Assembly (NCBI GenBank): GCA_013298845.1
Contig: JAAFJN010000023.1
Location: 1 to 64,000, forward strand
Source: Chitinophagales bacterium
Lineage (GTDB): Bacteria; Bacteroidota; Bacteroidia; Chitinophagales; Saprospiraceae
Reading direction: 5' to 3'
DNA: 64,000 nucleotides
In this document: positions 58,375 through 64,000 of the stretch, one piece after another
Layout: the number at the start of each line of letters is the position of its first letter
Position numbering within the stretch: position 1 is the stretch's first letter
Made by a program: the position numbers and the translations under genes
Notes under the pieces: model-generated
The model's input: only the letters and a program-made list of their open reading frames with translations
Told to the model about the DNA's origin: nothing
The model's database searches: none

Positions 58375-59838
58375 GTGCAACCTTACATCGAACAATTGGT
58401 CAACGCAGCGCTCTTGGGTACCGATAAAATACTACCCGAATACTCCTTTGCCGATGCCTCGCTGGGGCAACGCCTCTCCGAAACGGGCGCGGACCGCGAA
58501 GATACTTTTTTGCGACAGGCCGCCGCTGCGTTTTTGTACGAAGAAGTGGGACAACCGACGCAACAACTGGCGGTGCCAGAACAAACGTACCAGGGCGATA
58601 CCGGAAATCAGGCCAGCGGCAAGTTGGGGCAACTACTGGAAACCGCTATCCGCACCGACGATCTTATTTTATTGCATTATCTGGCTTCGTTATCGCGGCC
58701 CCAAAACCTGGTGGTTGCGCCGCATTTAGTACCCGATTTATTGGATATTGCCGCAAAACAAGGCCCCAAAAAGGCATTTTTTGCCGCCTTGAGTGGCCCG
58801 GTTGGGCAATGGATGTGCCAGTTTGAGCCCGCCTGGTCAAATTTAATGACTGGCGACCCGGAAGAGGATTTTGAAACGGCATCCATCGCGGCTCGGGTGA
58901 CGCATTTGGAAAATTTACGCCAGCGGGACCCGAATGCGGCCCGGCTTTTACTCGAAAAAACCATCGCTGCCGAAACCGCTGAAAAACGCGCCGTATTACT
59001 GAATATCATGGCGAAGCACCTGCAACCCGACGATGAGGCATTTTTAGAAACTCAATTAAAAGATAAGAGTATAAAAGTTCGGCAAATTGCCCACGGGTTA
59101 TTGATCAAAATTCCCGGCTCGCGGCTATCCGGTTTGTACAAATCATACTGGCAAAAAGCCGTAAAAATGAGTAACTCGCTCGACCTGATCCGCGAAGAAA
59201 TGCCCGACAACGCTCTTTTTGAAGCGGGTATGGAAAAAGTCAGCAGCCAAAAAAGCATCCCTGATTATATTTACTACCTGGCCCAAACCATTGCGGCACT
59301 TTCGCCCGATGATTTGGCCCAACACCTTCAAATAAAACCCGCTGCCCTGCTCCGGCAATTCGATAAAATCATTTATCACGGCTTTTTTCAGCAGTACGTT
59401 ACCCAATCGGCGTTGAATTTCAGACACATCGAATGGGCCAAAATGCTGCTGAAAAAGTCCAACGGCAACATTGATTTAATTGATGTTTTGCCCAAAGCCG
59501 AACAATTTGAATTTTATCAAAAACTGAACAAAAGCCATTTTGTCACCATTATCAACCGTTTGTACCAACAGGAAACGTACGAACTTTTCCCGGAGGAATT
59601 TGCCCAGTTTTTGTTAACTTCTTTGCGAAATGCGCCTTACAGTACCGATACCAAGGGGTATTACCGTTTGGGTTTTAACATGCCGGAAAGCATTTTGACA
59701 ACAATAGATACCTACGGCCGCAAAATGGAGGAAGCCAAAAATCCATCCGACCGATTTTTTATCAATAACCTCGGTGAAATGGCAAAAGCCATCGAGTTTC
59801 GCCGCCAACTTTCGCATTTTAACCATTCTCAAATATGA
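58375..59838 (+). CDS. DUF5691 protein
   Basis: A 487-residue protein with GTG start at 58375 (IEQLVNAALLGTDKILPEY), the characteristic DUF5691 N-terminus. It is largely helical, with HEAT-like pairs in the middle (AARLLLEKTIAAETAEKRAVLLNIMAKHL, SIKVRQIAHGLLIKIPGSRL) and no catalytic motif or membrane segment. It probably is an adaptor or scaffold for the AAA ATPase encoded next. The stop codon overlaps the start of the MoxR-type gene by 4 bp (ATGA arrangement), so the two products are probably made in matched amounts. Family call rests on the N-terminus and the gene neighbourhood. Confidence 0.82.
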   Translation: MQPYIEQLVNAALLGTDKILPEYSFADASLGQRLSETGADREDTFLRQAAAAFLYEEVGQPTQQLAVPEQTYQGDTGNQASGKLGQLLETAIRTDDLILLHYLASLSRPQNLVVAPHLVPDLLDIAAKQGPKKAFFAALSGPVGQWMCQFEPAWSNLMTGDPEEDFETASIAARVTHLENLRQRDPNAARLLLEKTIAAETAEKRAVLLNIMAKHLQPDDEAFLETQLKDKSIKVRQIAHGLLIKIPGSRLSGLYKSYWQKAVKMSNSLDLIREEMPDNALFEAGMEKVSSQKSIPDYIYYLAQTIAALSPDDLAQHLQIKPAALLRQFDKIIYHGFFQQYVTQSALNFRHIEWAKMLLKKSNGNIDLIDVLPKAEQFEFYQKLNKSHFVTIINRLYQQETYELFPEEFAQFLLTSLRNAPYSTDTKGYYRLGFNMPESILTTIDTYGRKMEEAKNPSDRFFINNLGEMAKAIEFRRQLSHFNHSQI

Positions 59839-60917
59839 CAAACGATACCTTAAAACTTTCCGCCGAAGAGCAATTTGCCCACGAACTGGAAGAACTTAAA
59901 AAGCAGGATAAGGGTGAACGCCCCACCAATTGGCAATTATCGCCCAAAGCCGTTGTGCAATACCTCATGGGAGGAACCCTGCCCAATGGTTTTCGGGTAA
60001 CGCCCAAATACATCGGGAACCAACGCCTGATGGAAATTGCGGTGGCCACCCTCACAACCGACCGCGCACTATTGCTTTATGGCCTGCCCGGAACGGCCAA
60101 ATCGTGGGTGTCAGAACACCTGAGTGCCGCAATCTCCGGCGATTCAGGGTATATTGTTCAGGGTACCGCCGGAACCGGAGAAGAAGCCGTGCGTTACGGC
60201 TGGAACTATGCCCTGCTGTTGTCCAAAGGCCCCGTTCCCGAAGCCATTGTGGAAACGCCGGTGATGCGCGCCATGAAAGAGGGGCGTATTGCCCGAATCG
60301 AAGAGTTAACCCGTATATCATCCGACGTGCAGGATACCCTGATTACCATTTTGTCGGAAAAAATCATGCCCATTCCCGAGATTAACCAACAGGTGAAAGC
60401 CGTGCGGGGTTTTAATATTATCGCCACCGCCAATAACCGCGACAAAGGGGTCAACGACCTGTCCAGTGCCTTGAAACGCCGCTTTAACACCGTCATTTTG
60501 CCCGTTCCGGACAGCATGGAGGAAGAAGTAGAAATTGTTCGCCAACGAGTGCAGAGTTACAGTGCCTCGGTAAAACTGCCCTTTGACCACGAATTATTAA
60601 AAGAAATTGACCGCGTTGTTACGGTATTCCGCGAATTGCGCAACGGCGTATCCTCCGACGGAAAAACGAAACTCAAATCGCCGTCGGGCACCCTGAGCAC
60701 CGCCGAGGCAATTTCCGTAATGAACAACGGTATTTCGCTGGCGTACCACTTTGGCGATGGCACCGTAAAAGCCGAAGACCTGGCGGGTAGTTTAATCGGA
60801 GCCATTGTAAAAGACCCCGTGCAAGATAAAATCGTGCTGCAAGAATACATGGAAACCGTACTCAAACCCCAAGACGGCTGGAAAGACCTTTACCGCGCCT
60901 GCCGCGATATTATCTGA
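59835..60917 (+). CDS. MoxR-type AAA+ ATPase
   Basis: A 360-residue AAA+ ATPase of the MoxR/CbbQ-like clade. Walker A is LLLYGLPGTAKSWVSEHL (about 76-93), Walker B/arginine region RIARIEELTRISSDVQDTLITILSEK, sensor 1 in FNIIATANNRDKGVND and the arginine pair in SALKRRFNTVILPVP. The N-terminal 60 residues are specific to this operon type. MoxR ATPases work with VWA-domain partners as chaperones that insert metals or remodel complexes; the VWA gene of this operon is two genes downstream. Cytoplasmic hexamer expected. Overlaps the DUF5691 gene by 4 bp. Confidence 0.95.
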   Translation: MTNDTLKLSAEEQFAHELEELKKQDKGERPTNWQLSPKAVVQYLMGGTLPNGFRVTPKYIGNQRLMEIAVATLTTDRALLLYGLPGTAKSWVSEHLSAAISGDSGYIVQGTAGTGEEAVRYGWNYALLLSKGPVPEAIVETPVMRAMKEGRIARIEELTRISSDVQDTLITILSEKIMPIPEINQQVKAVRGFNIIATANNRDKGVNDLSSALKRRFNTVILPVPDSMEEEVEIVRQRVQSYSASVKLPFDHELLKEIDRVVTVFRELRNGVSSDGKTKLKSPSGTLSTAEAISVMNNGISLAYHFGDGTVKAEDLAGSLIGAIVKDPVQDKIVLQEYMETVLKPQDGWKDLYRACRDII

Positions 60918-60952
60918 TCAAGCGCCTGTTTCACCCGTAAAAGAACTTAAAA

Positions 60953-63145
60953 GTGCCTACACATATTTTTGGTATCCGACACCACGGACCGGGTTCAGCG
61001 CGGCATACACTTCAAGCCCTGCAAGAACTCCAACCGGATATTATCCTGATTGAAGGTCCGCCGGAAGGGGAAATACTGCTCGAATGGGCCGCCCACGCCG
61101 ATATGCGCCCACCCGTGGCCATGCTGGCGTACGAAGAGGAATCTCCGCAAAACGCCGTTTTTTACCCTTTTTCGGTGTATTCCCCCGAATGGCAAGCCAT
61201 TTTGTACGGCCAACAACGCGGTATTCCCATTCGGTTCATGGATATGCCTTTGGTGCATCAACTTGCTTTGGATAAAACAACCGATGCCCCGGCACCACCA
61301 ACCGTAAATCCCATTGGTTTTTTGGCCGAAATTGCGGGTTTTTCCGACGCTGAGGCGTGGTGGGAGGTTCACTTTGAAGACGCCATTCACCCCGTCGCGG
61401 TATTTGACACCATCAAAAACACGATGGCCGCCCTGCGCGAACACTATCCCGAGATCAACGCGTACGACCTGATTCGGGAGGCTTTTATGCGACGCTCCAT
61501 CCGGCAAGCGGCCAAAGAAATGTACGACACCATCGCGGTAGTCTGCGGAGCATGGCACGCTCCATCTTTGGAAGACACCCAAACCACCGAAGAAAACGAC
61601 CATGAACTGCTCAAAAAACTGCCCAAAACCAAAGTGGCCATCACCTGGATTCCGTGGACCAATGACCGCATGATGCAGGAAAGTGGTTACGGAGCGGGTA
61701 TTGTGTCGCCGGGCTGGTACGCCCACCATTGGCAACACCCCGATGACGACGGCACGCTTTGGCTGACTAAAACGGCGCATGTTTTCCGGGCGGCACAAAC
61801 AGATACTTCATCAGCGCACATTATCGAAGGGGTACGGTTGGCGAATGCGCTGGCTCAACTGCGCGATGTTCCCCGGCCCGGTCTGTCCGAACTCACGGAA
61901 GCAACCCGTTCCGTCATGTGTATGGGCGACGACGCACCGTTAACCCTGCTCAAAGAACACCTGATTGTGGGGAACGAGATGGGGCAAGTCCCCGACGGTA
62001 CACCGCGGTCGCCTTTACAAAAAGACTTTGAGGATCAATTGCGCGCCTTGCGTTTGAAAATTGCGGAAAATGCCCAACTCCTGCAATTGGACCTGCGCAA
62101 TGAAAACGACCTCAAAAAAAGTCTTTTTTTGCACCGATTAAGCCTATTGGGGGTGGATTGGGGTAAAACATCGGCAACCCGTGGGCGGGGCACGTTTAAA
62201 GAAGAATGGCAACTGTACTGGCAGCCTCAACTGATGATTTTATTGGTCGAAAAAGCCAATTGGGGCAATACCATTGAAGCGGCCAGCAATAACTACGTCC
62301 GGCATTTGGCCGAACAATCGCAAGATTTGGGGCAAGTTATTTTGTTGCTACATAAAGCACTTTTAGCCGAATTACCGCAGGGTAGCGCCATTTTGTTAAA
62401 AAAAATGGACATTTTATCCGCCGGGACCTCCGATATCCGGGCGTTATTGGGCGCATTTCCAGCGTTGGCCGAATTGCACAAATACGGAAATGTGCGCAAA
62501 ACCGATCAAACGTTAATCGGCACCATTTTGCATTCCATTTTTTACCGGACGTTGGCCAGTTTACCCACGGGTTGTTGTGGCATCAACGAGGAGGAAGCCG
62601 CCGTTATGGCCGATCAGATTCAAAAAGTTCACGCGGCCATTCGGTTGTTGGATGCCGAACAAATGGCCACCGATTGGGCGGCCACGCTGCGGATTGTACT
62701 CAACGCCCAACAAACCGCGCCTTTTTTGCAAGGGATTTGTTGCAAACTGCTCTACGATGGCCAATCCATTACCCCCGACGAAACCGCGCAATTTTTCAGC
62801 CGGGCACTTTCACCCGGCAATGCGCCCCTCGATGCCGCCCAATGGCTGGAAGGTTTTTTGAGTAATGCCGCGATGGTTTTGCTGCTGGACAACAATATCT
62901 GGCGAATAGTGGACCAATGGATGATGGATTTGGAGGAGGATGTTTTTGTCCAATTGTTACCGCTGATGCGCCGAACTTTCTCGGAATACACTACCGCCGA
63001 AAAACGCAAAATTGCCGCTAAAGTTAACAACAATGTTCCTGGCACGAACAATAATAGCGAAATATCGGCCGGATTACACCACGAGCGCGCCCAACGGGTA
63101 CTGCCCGTACTGGAACTTCTTTTACTACCTTCTCAACCAGTTTAA
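60953..63145 (+). CDS. DUF5682 protein
   Basis: A 730-residue protein with GTG start at 60953. PTHIFGIRHHGPGSARHTLQAL is the diagnostic DUF5682 opening, with two adjacent histidines, followed by IILIEGPPEGE. These motifs recall the EreA/ChaN/TraB-TIKI group of putative hydrolases, in which paired His and Glu residues form the active site, so an enzymatic N-terminal domain is plausible. AVVCGAWHAPSLE around 200 adds another conserved His. The C-terminal 400 residues are helical and unassigned. It lies between the MoxR-type ATPase (35-bp gap) and the VWA gene (11-bp gap). Function unknown. Confidence 0.85.
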   Translation: MPTHIFGIRHHGPGSARHTLQALQELQPDIILIEGPPEGEILLEWAAHADMRPPVAMLAYEEESPQNAVFYPFSVYSPEWQAILYGQQRGIPIRFMDMPLVHQLALDKTTDAPAPPTVNPIGFLAEIAGFSDAEAWWEVHFEDAIHPVAVFDTIKNTMAALREHYPEINAYDLIREAFMRRSIRQAAKEMYDTIAVVCGAWHAPSLEDTQTTEENDHELLKKLPKTKVAITWIPWTNDRMMQESGYGAGIVSPGWYAHHWQHPDDDGTLWLTKTAHVFRAAQTDTSSAHIIEGVRLANALAQLRDVPRPGLSELTEATRSVMCMGDDAPLTLLKEHLIVGNEMGQVPDGTPRSPLQKDFEDQLRALRLKIAENAQLLQLDLRNENDLKKSLFLHRLSLLGVDWGKTSATRGRGTFKEEWQLYWQPQLMILLVEKANWGNTIEAASNNYVRHLAEQSQDLGQVILLLHKALLAELPQGSAILLKKMDILSAGTSDIRALLGAFPALAELHKYGNVRKTDQTLIGTILHSIFYRTLASLPTGCCGINEEEAAVMADQIQKVHAAIRLLDAEQMATDWAATLRIVLNAQQTAPFLQGICCKLLYDGQSITPDETAQFFSRALSPGNAPLDAAQWLEGFLSNAAMVLLLDNNIWRIVDQWMMDLEEDVFVQLLPLMRRTFSEYTTAEKRKIAAKVNNNVPGTNNNSEISAGLHHERAQRVLPVLELLLLPSQPV

Positions 63146-63156
63146 CCCAAAAAACA

Positions 63157-64000
63157 ATGGATAAAGCAACAAAAAGATGGCGGCTGGCCCTGGGCAGTGA
63201 AACGCAGGAGGAATTCAACGGGAATTTGTCCAAACAGGAACTCAACATGGACAAAACCTTGGAGGCCCTGTATAATGCCACTAAAAAAGGCGGTTTAGGG
63301 CCTTCGTCGCCCAATGTTACGCGCTGGCTGAGCGATATTCGCGAATATTTCCCCTCATCCGTGGTGCAAGTAATGCAACGCGATGCCCTGCAACGGCTTA
63401 ACCTCACGGCCATGCTCACCGAACCGGAAATGCTGGAAACAGTAGTTCCCGATGTGCATTTGGTGGCAAACCTTATGTCGCTGGGGCGTTTGATTCCCGA
63501 AAAAACCAAACACACCGCCCGCCTTGTGGTAGCCAAAGTGGTGGACGATTTGATGCGTAAACTATCTGGTCCAACCCAACAAGCCATTCGCGGAAGTTTG
63601 AACCGGGCGGCCAAAAATCGCCGTCCCCGACACAACGAAATTGACTGGAACGAAACCATTAAAAAGAACCTGAAACATTACCAGGAAGACTATAAAACCA
63701 TTATTCCCGAAACCAGAATTGGGTTTGGCCGCAAACGACGCGCCATGAAAGACATCGTTTTGTGCATTGACCAAAGTGGCTCAATGGGCACTTCGGTGGT
63801 GTATTCCGGCATTTTTGGGGCAGTAATAGCCTCCATTCCGGCGGTGAATACCAGCATGATTGTGTTTGATACCGCCGTGGTAGACCTCACGGAACAATTA
63901 GATGACCCGGTAGAACTGTTGTTTGGCGTTCAATTGGGCGGCGGAACGGATATTGACCGCGCCCTTTCGTATTGTCAACAACGCATCACCCGCCCTTCGG
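63157..64000 (+). CDS. VWA-domain protein, partial
   Basis: Starts at ATG 63157 and is cut by the right edge after 281 codons. The N-terminal 200 residues are helical (KQELNMDKTLEALYNATKKGGLGPSSPNVTRWL), then KRRAMKDIVLCIDQSGSMGTSVV opens a von Willebrand factor A domain with an intact MIDAS motif (D-x-S-G-S), and GVQLGGGTDIDRALSYCQQ supplies the later metal Thr and Asp. VWA partners of MoxR ATPases bind the ATPase and the client. It is the last gene visible in the operon; more members may lie beyond the window. Confidence 0.93.
   Translation, partial: MDKATKRWRLALGSETQEEFNGNLSKQELNMDKTLEALYNATKKGGLGPSSPNVTRWLSDIREYFPSSVVQVMQRDALQRLNLTAMLTEPEMLETVVPDVHLVANLMSLGRLIPEKTKHTARLVVAKVVDDLMRKLSGPTQQAIRGSLNRAAKNRRPRHNEIDWNETIKKNLKHYQEDYKTIIPETRIGFGRKRRAMKDIVLCIDQSGSMGTSVVYSGIFGAVIASIPAVNTSMIVFDTAVVDLTEQLDDPVELLFGVQLGGGTDIDRALSYCQQRITRPS

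Noticed and set aside
57052-64000. Type VI secretion or gas-vesicle gene cluster because of the AAA ATPase and VWA genes
   Set aside because: No structural components of either are present; DUF5691 and DUF5682 define a different operon type.

Overview
The window is a 64 kb piece of a Bacteroidota chromosome. The evidence is a RagA/SusC–RagB/SusD pair, many proteins with a type IX secretion (T9SS) C-terminal sorting domain, DUF5916 and DUF4407 families, and promoters of the form TTTG-N18-20-TAnnTTTG. The general character (large secreted beta-propeller proteins, a DUF7619-type protein, dispersed GAACACCG intergenic repeats) resembles Saprospiria or a related lineage; that rank is a guess. No rRNA, tRNA, CRISPR array, transposase or prophage gene was seen.

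Layout. 1-8383: a TMTC-like membrane protein cut by the left edge, a tandem-redoxin lipoprotein, a YfcE-type phosphoesterase, a DUF5916 outer-membrane protein and a secreted BNR-repeat protein. 8384-8808: an intergenic repeat element. 8805-16543: a LacI-headed leftward operon (LacI, DHDPS-family enzyme, 4-hydroxyproline 2-epimerase-like enzyme, class IV aminotransferase) diverging from a NagB/PIG-L fusion and an SSS symporter, with a perfect 16-bp palindrome between them. 16652-32100: housekeeping and unknown genes (radical SAM, MutY, PhoH, SAM hydrolase, DUF4407, esterase) and two more secreted beta-propeller proteins.

32202-49830 is a xylan-type polysaccharide utilization locus, all leftward: histidine kinase, response regulator, a xylulokinase carrying a C-terminal coiled coil and LuxR-type helix-turn-helix, a GH3 lipoprotein, SusC, SusD, an IPT-domain lipoprotein, a four-repeat T9SS protein and a GH10 xylanase. 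The kinase/transcription-factor fusion is the most unusual object in the window. An 11-bp direct repeat lies at the expected activator position in the GH3 promoter next to it, so the metabolic enzyme may sense xylulose and regulate the locus directly (inference).

49831-56691: peroxiredoxin, an alkaline-phosphatase-superfamily protein, a secreted protein with an unknown lipoprotein-like partner, a small membrane protein, a LysE-type exporter and an ATP-grasp protein. 56692-57051 has no protein gene but holds a candidate small RNA with its own -7 box and intrinsic terminator. 57052-64000 (cut by the right edge) is a tight SWIM / DUF5691 / MoxR-AAA / DUF5682 / VWA operon of unknown function, related in design to MoxR-VWA chaperone or conflict systems.
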